Shown piece by piece: positions 46,461 to 58,100 of a stretch of 64,000 nt of DNA. The position numbers were made by a program, and so were the translations under genes. Source of the stretch: Microcoleus sp. bin38.metabat.b11b12b14.051 (GTDB lineage Bacteria > Cyanobacteriota > Cyanobacteriia > Cyanobacteriales > Microcoleaceae); NCBI RefSeq assembly GCF_013299165.1, contig NZ_JAAFKD010000019.1, positions 59,533-123,532 on the forward strand, read 5' to 3'. Numbering within the stretch: the stretch's first letter is position 1; every line of letters begins with the position of its first letter. Below the pieces are notes generated by a model that saw only the letters and a list, made by a program, of their open reading frames with translations, was not told the origin of the DNA and did no database searches.

Positions 46461-47531
46461 AAAAAGAAATACGGTAAGTGGGAAACTCGGCGACTTTAGT
46501 CCTTCCTAGGGAAACGACCCGGGGGACTTTAGTCCCCGTGAACCCCCTTGCGGGGTTGGAGGGGTATGGTTGCCCCTCCAATGGAGATATTGTGGTCTCC
46601 TTTCTCCCTTGCGGGGTAATGTTTGCCTCGACCTGGTTATAAAAGCTTGTTACACCTGCAACACTGTTTCAGTGACTTTAAAACTGTTTAATTGCAGATG
46701 ACAGAGCGAAAAACTGGCGTCGCATTTTCCGGTGTCGTGACCTAAATAACGGCTCCTCGCGATCGAGGGGTCTGGTCAGTACAGCTTGCTCGATTTCTCT
46801 TACAAGCTCAGTCCCTAAAGGGCTGAGTTACTGACAACCTCCAAACTCCTGTTTAACTTTCTACCAGAAAATCTGTGGAGTATAAGCTTTCAACTCTTAC
46901 AATCCTAAGCAGGCAGCAGCGCAATTGCATCTTTCCAAAGAGGTACTGATATTGTTGTGTTTGAGATGCTAGCCTGTGCGAAACACTTAAAAATAAAGTT
47001 GACTAACATAACCCAATATGCTTGGGTTCGTGTCTTTTGGTGGCAAGAGAGGAACGCTCTTCCTCAGCCATTTTTTATGAAAGCAATTGCAGAGTCTATT
47101 TTTGACATCTGTTCGATCGCTCTTGACAATCTGAGCAATCGCGTATTCACGCATAACCAGCCGCATCTAGCGGCGGGGGATGAGGAAATTTCCCCCGGGT
47201 TTTTTGTGAGTTCGCTGCGATCGTCCGGGCTGTCCATAATTCAATACGGTTCAGTACAATGTCATGGCGAAGAACGTTAGCGAAGCGATCCGAAGGAAAG
47301 CAATTTTATTATCTATTTTTCTTATTTTTTTACTTCCTAAACTGACACGAGAGCGATCGTTCGTACTGTATAAAAGCGGCATCTGCTGTGTTGAGAATGG
47401 TGCAAGATTTCAGATTAACAGTCCTGACGCATTGAGACCCAGAAACCTAGTTTTTTACGAAAATACTTCATTGTTACCCAAAGATTCGGTGCAAAAACCC
47501 GGGTTCTTTAACGGAGTGCGTCCAGGATGGA
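46461..47531. other. 1.07-kb spacer with hairpins and a decayed element end
   Basis: No gene is supported. Visible pieces are GACTTTAGTCCCC and CCTTGCGGGGT hairpin fragments (46490-46620) and the hairpin CTCAGTCCCTAAAGGGCTGAG-like near 46809, of the kind seen at IS200/IS605 ends. A G-rich hairpin with a following T run lies at 47175-47205 (possible terminator). TTCAATACGGTTCA plus GCGAAGCGAT at about 47239-47292 is a half-copy of the inverted-repeat element at 51227. Frames at 46957-47280 and 47264-47605 have no family features. Confidence 0.55.
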
Positions 47532-48737
47532 TTAAACTTTCTCTTTTGCAGGCGGAACCAAACCAGTTTTATTCAAACCTGCATCAATCTGCCTCAGCAA
47601 TTTAAAATCATCTTCGGGTAAAGAATTAACAGCCGATTGTTTTTCCAGAAACGAGAATGCTTGCCGAAATTCATGCGGCTTGCAGTCGATCGCACTCTCG
47701 AAATGACAAGGTACAATCCTGTCAAAATCCCAACTCGCGACTCGATCCGCCCAATCGAGAGTCTCCCGGGGCGCGCGGTTGAGAATCAAAGCCTGCAACA
47801 CCGGCGCCACCAACAACCGCCCTCCTCCGCGCAAAGCCTCGAACGATCGCACCCAATCAATTTTCCACTGGAACGGATACAACCCAAAATAAGCTTTTCT
47901 AGAGCGTTCTGGCGCTCTGATAGCGCTAGAGAACACCCCCGACCACGGCGGCACTTCCAGCACACTAGGGCTAAAGTACATGGCAAATAAGGCGATTCTC
48001 TGCCACCCCTTGCGCCGATTTTCGTGGGTGTCTGCAACTACCTCCGAGGCGCTGTCTTTGGCGTGAAACAGCAGCGGGTACGAGTCGAGTTGGACGATCG
48101 CGGGCGGGTTTTCGGGAATGGAAACTATGGAATCTGTTAGCATGAGCGTGCGCGATTCCCTGTGAAATAACGCAACTTCCGCGAAGTGGCCTAAACCGAG
48201 GTCGATCGGGCCGAGAATTGCCCAGTCAAATTCATCTGCTAAGGGCGTGTTGCTGCTATCAGAGGGCAGTACAGACGTGCGTTTGGCAGGTAAACCCAGC
48301 CAACTCAGCGGCAAATTGAGCGGGAAACTCCACTGTTTGGGGGCGACAAATACCTGCGCTTCGGGAAAACACCTCGCAAACGGGCCAACAAAAACCTTGT
48401 GCTCGATGCCGGAAACCGTTGTCAGCAAGATATACTTAACTTCGCCGTGTTCTGCGACTAACTCGTTTACCAAGCGGATGCACTCGGGAGTTGGCGCGAC
48501 GGGGGCGTAGACGAGAAGGCCTGCGGGTTCGAGTTTGATTACTGTCATCCGCACCGGCACGATTACGTAAAAAATGCCTTGCAGTTGGTCAAAAGTCCAG
48601 ATTTTGTCTTTGACTATTTCCTTGCGGATGGTGCGCCGCCTGCTGTATGGATAGATTGGGACTACGGGCCAAAAAGCCCATGAATAGTCGCGATTGTCAA
48701 TCTGTGCTGGTGTTGGTATCCCTTCGCCGTCTGTCAC
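47532..48737 (-). CDS. DUF4336 protein (metallo-hydrolase-like fold)
   Basis: A 401-residue protein of the DUF4336 family found in cyanobacteria and plastid-bearing eukaryotes. Typical segments are YSWAFWPVVPIYPYSRRRT, WTFDQLQGIFYVIVPVRMTV, GLLVYAPVAPTPECIRLV and IEHKVFVGPFARCFPEAQ, and FDRIVPCHFESAI near the C-terminus. The fold is thought to be related to metallo-beta-lactamases, but the HxHxDH motif is not evident, so no enzymatic role is claimed. The start used is GTG at 48737. Confidence 0.8.
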   Translation of the reverse strand: MTDGEGIPTPAQIDNRDYSWAFWPVVPIYPYSRRRTIRKEIVKDKIWTFDQLQGIFYVIVPVRMTVIKLEPAGLLVYAPVAPTPECIRLVNELVAEHGEVKYILLTTVSGIEHKVFVGPFARCFPEAQVFVAPKQWSFPLNLPLSWLGLPAKRTSVLPSDSSNTPLADEFDWAILGPIDLGLGHFAEVALFHRESRTLMLTDSIVSIPENPPAIVQLDSYPLLFHAKDSASEVVADTHENRRKGWQRIALFAMYFSPSVLEVPPWSGVFSSAIRAPERSRKAYFGLYPFQWKIDWVRSFEALRGGGRLLVAPVLQALILNRAPRETLDWADRVASWDFDRIVPCHFESAIDCKPHEFRQAFSFLEKQSAVNSLPEDDFKLLRQIDAGLNKTGLVPPAKEKV

Positions 48738-49219
48738 TGGTGCGACTCCTTGCCGATTTTTTGTACGTGCGTGCGATCGAACTTTTGTTATCTTATTTCA
48801 ATCTCAGCGCCCCAGTGCGATCTAAAATAATATCACACTGAGAAACTGGCTTTCTGAATCGGAAATGATTGAACCGCGAAGACGCTAAGGACGCGAAGGA
48901 AGAGAAGAAGAAGATGTCGTCGTAGGTTGGGTTGAGGAATGAAACTAAACACATACTTTGAGGGTACGATCTTGAGTTATTAGTTTGCTTGTGCTGATAC
49001 AATTGTAGGCTGGCAAGAATTTCTCAGCTTAGTAGATGGGCGTAAATCATCAGTCTCAACTCAAAGATGAATTTGATTTAAAATCAGTTTGAGCTTAAGT
49101 TAACGCTGATTGACGTAAGTAAACGCCACTAATACGTAGGGCGACCGACAATATACTTCTACCTACTTTGCACAAAAAATTCCCCATCACCAATCTCAAA
49201 TCAAAACTGCTAAATCGAT
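48738..49219. other. leuB upstream region, no gene
   Basis: 480 bp between divergent genes. It contains a widespread-type repeat GAACCGCGAAGACGCTAAGG near 48871 and CGTAGGTTGGGTTGAGGAATG near 48921. No leader-peptide or T-box-like attenuator was recognised ahead of leuB. Confidence 0.5.
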
Positions 49220-50305
49220 ATGACTCAAAACTACCGCATCACTCTTTTACCGGGAGACGGCATCGGCCCTGAAATTATCGCTGTGGCGGTAGATGTCCTG
49301 AAACTTGTTGGCAAACAATTGGACATTGGCTTTGAATTTCAAGAAGCTTTAATGGGCGGCGCTGCTATTGACGCTACAGGCAATCCGCTGCCAGAAGAAA
49401 CTCTCGAAAAATGTCGCAACAGCGATGCTATATTGTTAGCAGCTATCGGTGGTTACAAGTGGGATAATTTGCCCCGCGAACAGCGCCCAGAAACTGGTTT
49501 ATTAGGACTGCGCGCCGGATTGGGATTGTTTGCAAATTTGCGTCCTGCAACTATTTTACCGCAATTAGTCGATGCTTCTAGTTTGAAACGAGAAGTTGTC
49601 GAAGGTGTGGATATTATGGTGATTCGCGAACTCACTGGCGGCATTTATTTCGGCAAACCGAAAGGGATTTTTGAGACGGAAACTGGCGAAAAACGCGGTG
49701 TGAATACGATGGCTTACACCGAGTCGGAAATTGACCGCATCGGGCGCGTGGCTTTTGAGACGGCCCGGAAGCGCGGAAAAAAGCTGTGTTCGGTTGATAA
49801 GGCTAATGTTTTGGATGTTTCGCAACTGTGGCGCGATCGCATTATTGCGCTTTCTTCAGAATACCCTGATGTAGAACTTTCTCACCTTTATGTTGACAAC
49901 GCGGCCATGCAGTTAATTCGCTGGCCGAAACAGTTCGATACAATTGTGACGGGCAATTTATTCGGCGATATTCTTTCTGATGCGGCGGCGATGCTAACTG
50001 GTAGTATCGGGATGCTGCCTTCTGCAAGTTTGGGTGCTAGTGGCCCAGGAGTTTTTGAACCAGTACACGGTTCGGCGCCGGACATCGCCGGACAAGATAA
50101 AGCTAATCCCATCGCCCAAGTTTTAAGCGCGGCAATGATGTTGCGCTACGCCTTCAATCAGCCGGAAGCTGCTAATAAAATTGAGCAAGCAGTTGTGGAA
50201 GTTTTGAATCGAGGTTATCGCACTGGTGATATCATGTCGGAAGGCATGAAACTCGTTGGTTGTCGGGCAATGAGTGATGCTTTAATTGAGGTTTTGCAAG
50301 GTTAA
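49220..50305 (+). CDS. leuB: 3-isopropylmalate dehydrogenase
   Basis: A 361-residue beta-decarboxylating dehydrogenase that oxidises and decarboxylates (2R,3S)-3-isopropylmalate to 2-oxoisocaproate, the third step of leucine synthesis. [11 protein letters not shown] begins the fold. [14 protein letters not shown] holds the substrate Arg residues, ELTGGIYFG the catalytic Tyr, and [20 protein letters not shown] the metal-binding Asp residues. Length is normal. It stands alone, with a terminator-like hairpin 44 bp downstream. Confidence 0.97.
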   Translation: MTQNYRITLLPGDGIGPEIIAVAVDVLKLVGKQLDIGFEFQEALMGGAAIDATGNPLPEETLEKCRNSDAILLAAIGGYKWDNLPREQRPETGLLGLRAGLGLFANLRPATILPQLVDASSLKREVVEGVDIMVIRELTGGIYFGKPKGIFETETGEKRGVNTMAYTESEIDRIGRVAFETARKRGKKLCSVDKANVLDVSQLWRDRIIALSSEYPDVELSHLYVDNAAMQLIRWPKQFDTIVTGNLFGDILSDAAAMLTGSIGMLPSASLGASGPGVFEPVHGSAPDIAGQDKANPIAQVLSAAMMLRYAFNQPEAANKIEQAVVEVLNRGYRTGDIMSEGMKLVGCRAMSDALIEVLQG

Positions 50306-50348
50306 TCGCAACCTGTGAGTGGCGCTCATTCAAATAATTACGTGGAAA

Positions 50349-50379
50349 GGCTTTTGGGATTTTTTAAATCTCAAAAGCC
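50349..50379 (+). terminator. Probable leuB terminator
   Basis: A stem GGCTTTTGGGATTT pairs with AAATCTCAAAAGCC (one G-T pair, short T loop) 44 bp after the leuB stop. A T-rich tract follows at 50388-50396. Confidence 0.55.
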
Positions 50380-50648
50380 AAGTACATTATTTTTCTCATT
50401 CAGCCAGCAATTACCTGCATTTTTACCTGACTCAGACTCAACAATCGTTCACTCGCGGCTTTGAGTAAGGGGTAAGCAGTAAATTACATTATTAACTAGG
50501 TTGGTAGTTGGAATTAATAATTAACAGCATCCATAAATCTCTCTCGCGGATGATGCGATCGCCCTTCGTCTCCAGCCAAACTAAAAAATGTACGGGCAAA
50601 TCCCTTCACAGCCCCACGATTGGCAGTTCAAACATCTGAGGTGTCCCA
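50380..50648. other. Spacer without recognised features
   Basis: Between the leuB terminator and the broken DUF2243 gene I see no gene or repeat. A HIP1-like GATGCGATCGCCC site lies near 50552. Confidence 0.45.
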
Positions 50649-51146
50649 TTGAGCGATCGTACAAACCAACCAACCACCGCAGCTAACAACCGCCGACCTC
50701 TAATTATCGCAGGAATTCTCCTCGGTATCGGTCAATCCGGGTTTTTTGATGGAATTGTGCTGCACCAACTACTTCAGTGGCACCATATGTTTAGCAGCGT
50801 CTAAACCGATACTACCGTGATCGGTTTAGAATTGAACACCCTCGGAGATGGATTGTTTCACGCTGCTGATTGGTTGGTAACAATCGCGGGAATCTTCTGT
50901 TTGTGGCGTGCTGTCAAACAGAAAGATGTTCCTCTGTCAACTCAAACTTTTTTAGGTTCAATATTAATTGGTGCGGGATTGTTTGACTTTGTAGAAGGGA
51001 TTATTGACCATCAACTTTTGGGAATTCACCACGTCAAACCAGGTATTAACGAGTTAGCTTGGGATTTAGGATTTCTCGCACTCGGTTTGATGTTAGCACT
51101 GTTAGGTTGGATGCTCGTACAGAAAGAAGTGGCCGCAGATAATTAA
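50649..51146 (+). pseudogene. DUF2243 membrane protein gene with an internal TAA
   Basis: A TTG at 50649 opens 51 codons, ending HQLLQWHHMFSSV. TAA at 50802-50804 follows, then 113 codons in the same frame starting TDTTVIGLELNTLGDGLFHA. In intact DUF2243 proteins the HQLLQWHH and GLELNTLWDGLFHA blocks are continuous, so one nonsense change appears to break the gene. The downstream half could restart at GTG 50817 but would lack the first membrane helix and the conserved FFDGIVLHQ motif. Several membrane segments remain. Sequencing error is possible. Confidence 0.75.
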
Positions 51147-51216
51147 GCTGGCGTTGCTGCAAGTTTTGCTGGCGGGCGCAACCGCAAATCGCTAACGCAT
51201 AAATTGCGACGTTATT

Positions 51217-51362
51217 CAATATAGATCAATACGGTTCACTTAAGAAGATAATTGCTCGGCGCGCACCTGACTTAACCGAGAAGTGTCATAGTCTCTGCGA
51301 TTGCTTCGCTCTTAAGCTCGCAATGACAAAAAACGTTAAGTGAACCGTATTGCAATATAGAT
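51217..51362. mobile_element. Inverted-repeat element with 10-bp target duplication
   Basis: A 126-bp element (51227-51352) has perfect 17-bp terminal inverted repeats, CAATACGGTTCACTTAA and TTAAGTGAACCGTATTG. It is flanked on both sides by the identical 10-mer CAATATAGAT (51217-51226 and 51353-51362). The interior contains TGTCAT..GCGATTGCTTCGCTC-type sequence and no frame. These are the marks of a non-autonomous transposition event. Confidence 0.85.
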
Positions 51363-51379
51363 TGTACGCGATATTTTTA

Positions 51380-51400
51380 GGACACGGCAATGCCGTGTCC
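51380..51400. repeat. GGACACGGCA hairpin
   Basis: GGACACGGCA and TGCCGTGTCC form a perfect 10-bp stem between convergent genes. No T run follows on either strand, so a terminator role is uncertain. Confidence 0.6.
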
Positions 51401-51441
51401 GGCACATCTTTCTGCCAAATTTAACCTAGATAGATGCGCGA

Positions 51442-51807
51442 TCAGCCTGTGGCTTGAGTAGTTGTTACAGGTGACATAACTAGCTTTCCAGATATGTCCA
51501 TTGTTGCCAGTTTCAACACTTCATTAAAAGCTAAACCCCGAATTTTTAGCTCCCACCGAATGCCTTTAGCTTTCATCCGCTTGGCTTTTCGCATATCGAC
51601 ATCGGCAGCTTTTTGATGCAGGAGCAAATGTTTCATTGCTGCTGTGGCTTCTACTTTTGTCGGATATGCAATGTAGGTGATGAATCCGCCGTCCCAGTGG
51701 TTGGCGTTGCGGATGCTGCTGATAGTCGCAACTCTCGGACTAAATCGGTTCCAGTATAAATCGCTGTAGCCGATCGACTGTGTTTTGACTTGGAGTTTGT
51801 TTGCCAT
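51442..51807 (-). CDS. Conserved-type small protein, unknown function
   Basis: A 121-residue soluble, basic protein. The start at ATG 51807 is well supported by AGGAG nine bases upstream. It contains an aromatic N-terminal half (YSDLYWNRFSPRVATISSI, WDGGFITYIAYPT) and a Lys/Arg-rich middle (MRKAKRMKAKGIRWELKIRG). I do not recognise the family; composition could suit nucleic-acid binding, but no motif supports it. Confidence 0.6.
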   Translation of the reverse strand: MANKLQVKTQSIGYSDLYWNRFSPRVATISSIRNANHWDGGFITYIAYPTKVEATAAMKHLLLHQKAADVDMRKAKRMKAKGIRWELKIRGLAFNEVLKLATMDISGKLVMSPVTTTQATG

Positions 51808-51879
51808 TTGACTTAACTCCTATTACCTTGTGTGGGGGGCTAGCACTACCGTTTTGGTTGTGCTATTTATATTATAGCA

Positions 51880-52110
51880 AATTAATTGGGAATTGGGAAT
51901 TGGGAATTGGGAATTGGGCATTGGCTAAACAGGGAATTGGGCATTGGCTAAACAGGGAATTGGCCAAACAGGGAATTGGGTGTAAAACTCAACACTAAGC
52001 ACAGTGCACATCTACAAACGAATGACAACTGACAACTGACAACTGACAACTGACAACTGACAACTGAGAGGGCGGGCACAGGGGCACCGCCCCTACCAAC
52101 TGACAACTGA
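51880..52110. repeat. Heptamer arrays GGGAATT, AACAGGG and CAACTGA
   Basis: The spacer upstream of the small protein and downstream of the TamB-like gene is nearly all short tandem repeats: TTGGGAA (51885-51965), then TGACAAC (52021-52068) resuming at 52098. The TGACAAC run is split by a copy of the 27-bp GC repeat at 52070-52096, which appears to have inserted into it. Confidence 0.88.
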
Positions 52111-52124
52111 CAACTGACAACTGA

Positions 52125-55100
52125 CTAAAACCTCAATTCATATTCGGCTGTAACGCGATTTTCTCCTTGTAAATTGGTCGAACCTCTCAACAAAATTTTG
52201 TCGCTTAAACGATACCGCAAATTAAATTCTGTGGGCTGATTTGCTGACAAAACTCGAATAATTGATGCTGAAAGATTGCGCGTGATATCGGCACCAACTT
52301 CTAAACCTATACCGAGGGAACCTGCACCGCCTCCGGCCCCCGAACCCGATCGCCCTGCTTGTACTTCATTGCCCCTAATTCGAGTCGGAAATAACCTAAA
52401 TTCGCTCAATCCCGTCGCATTGGTAATCACTGATTGCAGGTTGTTAAATAAACCTGCACCTGCTAAATTGGCGATCGCCAGCGTACTGTCTCCCTGTCCT
52501 AAAGTCTGTACGAAACTGCCCCCTAATAGCGCTACAATCTCTGTGGACGATCGGCTTGGAGAGCTCCTCAACTCCAGATTTTCCGCCAACCCAGAAGCTT
52601 TACCCCTGACTAACGCTTGAATCCGCACGCTTCGCACGCTGCCAAAATTAGTCGGTTCGTCGGCTATTTCCGAAGCAACAGACGTTCCCGGAGCGCGGAA
52701 GCGCGTTACTTCCTGTACCGAAGTTGCCAATCTCACATCCAATGTCGGATCGAGTCCTTGTGTTGGTACAAAGGTAGCAGTTTGCGGGTATCCCTTATCT
52801 AACTTAAACTGCGTGGTAAACAAATTCACCGCGCCGGAAGTCAACCGAATCGTACCCGCAGGGCGAATATCGTCTAAACTGCCATTCACCGTTAAAGCCC
52901 CAGTCGCCTTAAAATCTAATATCGGTGGACTCGTTACTCGCACGCCCCGGCCCAAATTCAGTTGCAAATCGTTTAATCCCACTTCAAAGGAAGGCGAAGG
53001 GTTAGGGGAAGATGTCGCAGGAGAATCCCCAGGGTTCGGGTTAGGGGAAGCTTCAGTCGCAGGAGTCGGGTTTGGGGAAGAAGCTAACCGAGTTGCGCCG
53101 CCGCTGGCACTTGGTAGAAATACTTCGCCGTCATAGAGTTCAATTTTACCGCTCAACTGCGGCCGCAAAGCCGTGCCCGCTGCCTGAACTTGACCGACTG
53201 CGCCGCCGCGGTACAATCCTTTTAGATTCAATGCCAACTTGTCGAGATTCACCGTCAAAGGATTCGCTGCATCGACATCGCCCGCAGCAAAGGGTACAGA
53301 TAGGGGAATCACGCCCTGCGCCACAACTTCTCCCTTACTCAACTGTCCCCGAATTCCTTCTACCCGAATTCGATCGCCCTCAAAGCGCACCGCCCCAGTC
53401 AGCCCTGTAATCGGTTCTGGGAAGGTTCTCGCCCGGACGGTTGCATTTTCAAAATTGGCAATTCCTTGCGCTACAGGCTGTTGCAGCGTCCCTCCCACGC
53501 GAATTTGCACCTGTCCCTTGCCGCTGACCCAAGCAACTTGCGGAGTCAAGACATTAATAATTGCCAAACCTTCATTTTGCAAATTTGCCCTGAAATCAAT
53601 TTGATTGCTGTCAGGTTTGACAGCAGCAAACGGCAACCCAAAAGGCAAACTTCCCTGCACTTCAATCGGTTCGGTTTGAGTTACCAAAGCGCTGCCGCCA
53701 AAATTCAGGCGGGCGTTGCTGTAACTGAAACTGCTGTCGGCTTTTTTAATCGGTTCTCCGTTTAGCGTCCCCTCCAGCAAACTCAACTCGCCGGTGGCTT
53801 GCGGGTTTTCCAAACTGCCGGCCAAGTTCGCCCGCAAATTTAAGTTTCCGGTTACGTCCACAAAGGGCAATTCTACCAGTTTTGCCAACTCTTCCACGGG
53901 TAAATTTTCGATCCGCAACTGCCCGGATTGAGCTTTTTGTCCGAGTTGTCCCGAAAAGCCGATCGCACTTTTGCCCGATCGAATTTCTAGAGGTAAAATA
54001 GTTAAAATCCCGTCCTGAAAACTCCCTTCAAGGCTAAACTGTTCGGCGACATATTTGCCCCACTGCCAATTATCGCCTTTGACGTTAAATTGAGCTTGCA
54101 CGCCCGTCCGCAAAGAACCGGCCACCGCAATTTCTCCACCAAAAGTCCCCTGCAATTGAGATAGTGCGGGCAGTTTTTCCGCTGATTTGATGGCTTGCTG
54201 CTGCTGCAAAATCGCTTCAATTTCTGCCAAGCGGCGCAACTGTTCGATTAACGGCGCTTCCGGTTCTCCGACTCCGACAGTTTGCACGGAGGCGGCGTTC
54301 GCATAAACCGGAGGTTTCAGCCCGCGGGCGAAATCGCCTAAATTGAAATATTGCAAAGCAGCTAAAACTTGCTGCAAATTCCCTTGCTGGATGTTCACTT
54401 TCCCGGCAAATTCGGGGTTGGCGCCCGCTTTGACGTTGCCGGAAATTAAGTATTGACCGGTACCTTGACGGAAGATGCCGTTGGTCAGACTGGCGCTGCC
54501 GTTAGCATAGCTGAATTCGGCTTGGAAACTGTCACCTTTAATGTAGCCGATCACTGGTTGGGCGATCGTAATTTGTCCGTTGGCTGGCAAAGTCTGCGGA
54601 TTTAACGGCATCTTCCAACCGGGCACGTTGACTTGTCCTGAAACCGTACCAGTTATCGGCCCCAAACCAGCCTCTTTTCCTGGTGAGAGATTCAAAGCAG
54701 CCAGGGGAAAATCGCTGAAATTTACTCGCAAAGTTTCGCCCTCAGTTTGGCCGCTGGCTGCGGAGTCCCCACGTTTGACTAAGAAAGATGTCGGCAGAAA
54801 AGACGAATTTAACGCGACTTCGATTTTGTCGCTGGCGCCGGCTAAACGCAAATCAACACTTTTATCGGAACTCGCCGTCACTTTCCCCGCCAGTACCGAG
54901 TCGAAAGCGACTTGATTTACTGCTAAATTCCGCACTTCCACGTCGCCCGCTAAACTCAAGGCTGCAAGGGTTCCGGTGAGGCGGCCCGTAAAATCGACAT
55001 TGCCGCGAATAGGCTGATTTTTCTCTGAATCATTTTTGAGACCCATGGGTCTCAAAAATGCCAACTGTTCTGCTGGTAAGGCTTCCAGGTTAAAGTTGGA

Positions 55101-58100
55101 GAGTTTTACATCCAAATCTAGATTGGAAATCGAGGGTAATCCTTTACCAGCCAACTCAACGCCGACAAATCCGCTAGCTGTCAAACCGGGAGTTGCAGCT
55201 TTTTCTACTTCTATCCGCTTCCCATCCCAATTAAATATTGCCTCCAAAGGTTGTTTCAAAAACGGTAATTCCGAGATGCGGAAACTGCCGCCGGCGCGAA
55301 CACTTTGTAGGGGCGGTGCCCCCGTGCCCGCCCCAATCGGGCCGGATAAATCGACATTGCCGTTAAACAGTCCCCGCAGTAAGGGGAGATTTTGGGCTTG
55401 GGAGACTAAGCCGCTGCCTTGCAAGCTTTGGCGCTGGGCTTCAAAGGCTTTCTGGAAGCTACTTAAGGCAATTTGATCGCCCTGGATTGATGCGCGCCAA
55501 TTCCCCGATTGCGCGCTAGCTTTGGCGTTGACAACTCCGCCACCGTTGGCGAGTCGAATTTGTCCGTCGCCGTTGGCTGTGATGCCGTTGGCGGTTAAAT
55601 TATCTACAGTTCCCAAAATTCTGATTTTGCCATCGAGGGTTCCGGCAATTTCTGGCGGTAAATTGGTTGTCAGCAAACCTGTTTGTTTGAGGGTTTGTTC
55701 TAGATTGCTGACGGTAACTCCGTTGGTTTCTAGCAATGCTTCTAAGTTGCCGTTTTCTAATTTTGCCACAGTATCGATCGCCCCGAGTCGATCGACCAAA
55801 ATCCGTCCTTCCCCGCTAGCACGAATTCCCTTTGCTGTCAAGTTATCCAAACTGCCCGCTGCTTGGTATTGCCCGTTAATTCTGCCGTCAAATCCTTTGG
55901 GTAAAGTCGCCGTCAGGGTAAAGAGTTGAGTATCGCGGACTGTTTTTTCTAAGCGACTGAGAATAACTCGATCGAGATCCGCGACAGCTTGCCACCGTCC
56001 GGAATCTAATTTTCCCTTAAAATCAACAGTACCGTCAGCAATCTTGAGTTGGCCGCTGCTGTTGAGGGCTATATCGGCTGATTTGTCAAGACTTCCCGCT
56101 GCTTGAATTTGATTCGATATCTCTCCATCTAGGGATTTGAGATTTTGGATTTGGGATCTTAGATTGCTATATTTTTGTTGATTTTCGGGATTGAAAGCCG
56201 AGGCCACATCTAACAGCGGCAATCCTAAATTTACCAGGCCGCCGATCGAAGTGCGATCGGTTTCTGCGGTTCCTTGCCAGTTTCCCCGTGCCAATTCTCC
56301 TTGAAAATTGAGATTGCTGCCGGCCAGATTTAGTTGGCCGCTACCGTTGGCATTGATGCTGCTAGCGGTCAAATTGTCAACACTTCCCGCAGCAGTAAAT
56401 TGACTCGATAGTTTGCCGTCAATCGATTTGAGATTTTGGATTTTGGATTTTAGATTAGCAGATTCCTTATTTTCGGGATTGAAGGCTGAAGCCACATCTA
56501 AAATCGGGATGCTCAAATCGACTAACCGACTGATAGAAGTGCGATCGGTTTCTAATTTTGCTTGCCAGTTTCCCCGTGCCAATTCTCCTTGAAAATTGAC
56601 ATTGCTGTCAGCAAGATTGAGTTGGCCGCTGCCGCTTGCTTTGACGCTGTTACCGTTTAAATTGTCAACACTTCCCGAGGCTGTAAGCTGACTCGATATT
56701 TGTCCGTCAATCGATTTGAGAGTTGGGATTTTGGATGTGAGATTGCTATATTGTTGATTTTCGGGATTGAACGCTGAAGCCACATCTAACAGCGGCAATC
56801 CTAAATCTACCAGGCGGCTGACGGAAGTGCGATCGGTTTCTGCGGTTGCTTGCCAGTTTCCATCGCTCAATTCTGCTTTCAGATTGACGTTGCTGTCACC
56901 AAGATTGAGTTTGCCATTTGTGCTGAAATTGATGCCGCTCGCGGTTAAATTGTCAACAGTTCCCCCAGCTTTAAATTCACCTGCTAGCTGTCCGTCAAGC
57001 GATTTAAGATTTTGAATTTTGGATTGAAGATTGTTGAGATTTGCGGCTGGTGATCTGTTAGAGTTGGAGGCAGCTAAGAACGGCAAACCAATATCAATTA
57101 AGCGATTGAGAGCAACTTTTTGGGTCTTACCAGAAGCTTGCCAGCGTCCTGATTCTAGTTTGCCACTAACATCAACAATACTATCAGCAATATTCAACGT
57201 TCCTTTGCCGCTAGCATAAATACCATTTAAACTCAAATCGTCCAGAGTTCCGGCTGCTTCGGCGGTTCCGGTGAACATACCTGCTAATTCAGGTGGCAAA
57301 ATCAGCCCTGGAATCAGTGGCTGCAAACTTTTCAATGCCACCCGATCGCCCTTGATTATAGCTTCCCACTGACGGTCTTTGAAGGCGGCATCGACATTCA
57401 CAGCAGCACCGCCAATTTTCACAACTGTATTTTGCAAATCCGCCGAATTGCCTCCGGCTCTAATTTCGCCCGCTGCGGGGAAAGTTCCTTGCGGTGCTTG
57501 CCATTTAACTCGGGCTTGGATGTTGTCTAACGGCCCGAAAATTTGAGCTTTTGCCGAGACACTGCCAATTTTAACAGCAGCGGGAATCGGGACAGCGTAA
57601 ATTTGGGCTAGGGCGTCTGCGGGTACATTTTCCGCTTGCAAATCAAACACCAAACCCGATCGCGAATTGTCACTTCCCAACGTTATATCTACTTCGCCTT
57701 TCCCACCTATTTTACCGCCCGCCGCCGGCACCACCAAAATATCGGTCAAATTCAAAGCTAAAGTGGAAAACTGCCCAGTTGGCTGTGGAGAATTGGGAGT
57801 TGGCATTTGAGCCATTGTCCGGCGTTCCAATTTGAAATTAGTGCTAATATTGTTTAATTGCAGGCGATCGACCGTAGCGGGTTTGGTCGAGGCGATCGTA
57901 CCTGCCAATACGGGTTCTGCGACGGTTCCAGTCAGCTTAACATCCGCTTTAACTTCCCCCGCAACTGCGATCGGCAATACCACTTTCTGCCCTAACTCTG
58001 TCTCCACCGCACTCACAATACTTGCCACGGCTACGGGTTGCACGTTGGTGATCAGATTGAAGCTAGCTCGATCGAAATTAAAATTTGCTCCAGCGGCAAC

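Noticed and set aside
46957..47605. Two overlapping small frames in the 1.07-kb spacer
   Set aside because: No recognisable domain, no good start signals, and the stretch is a patchwork of repeat fragments.
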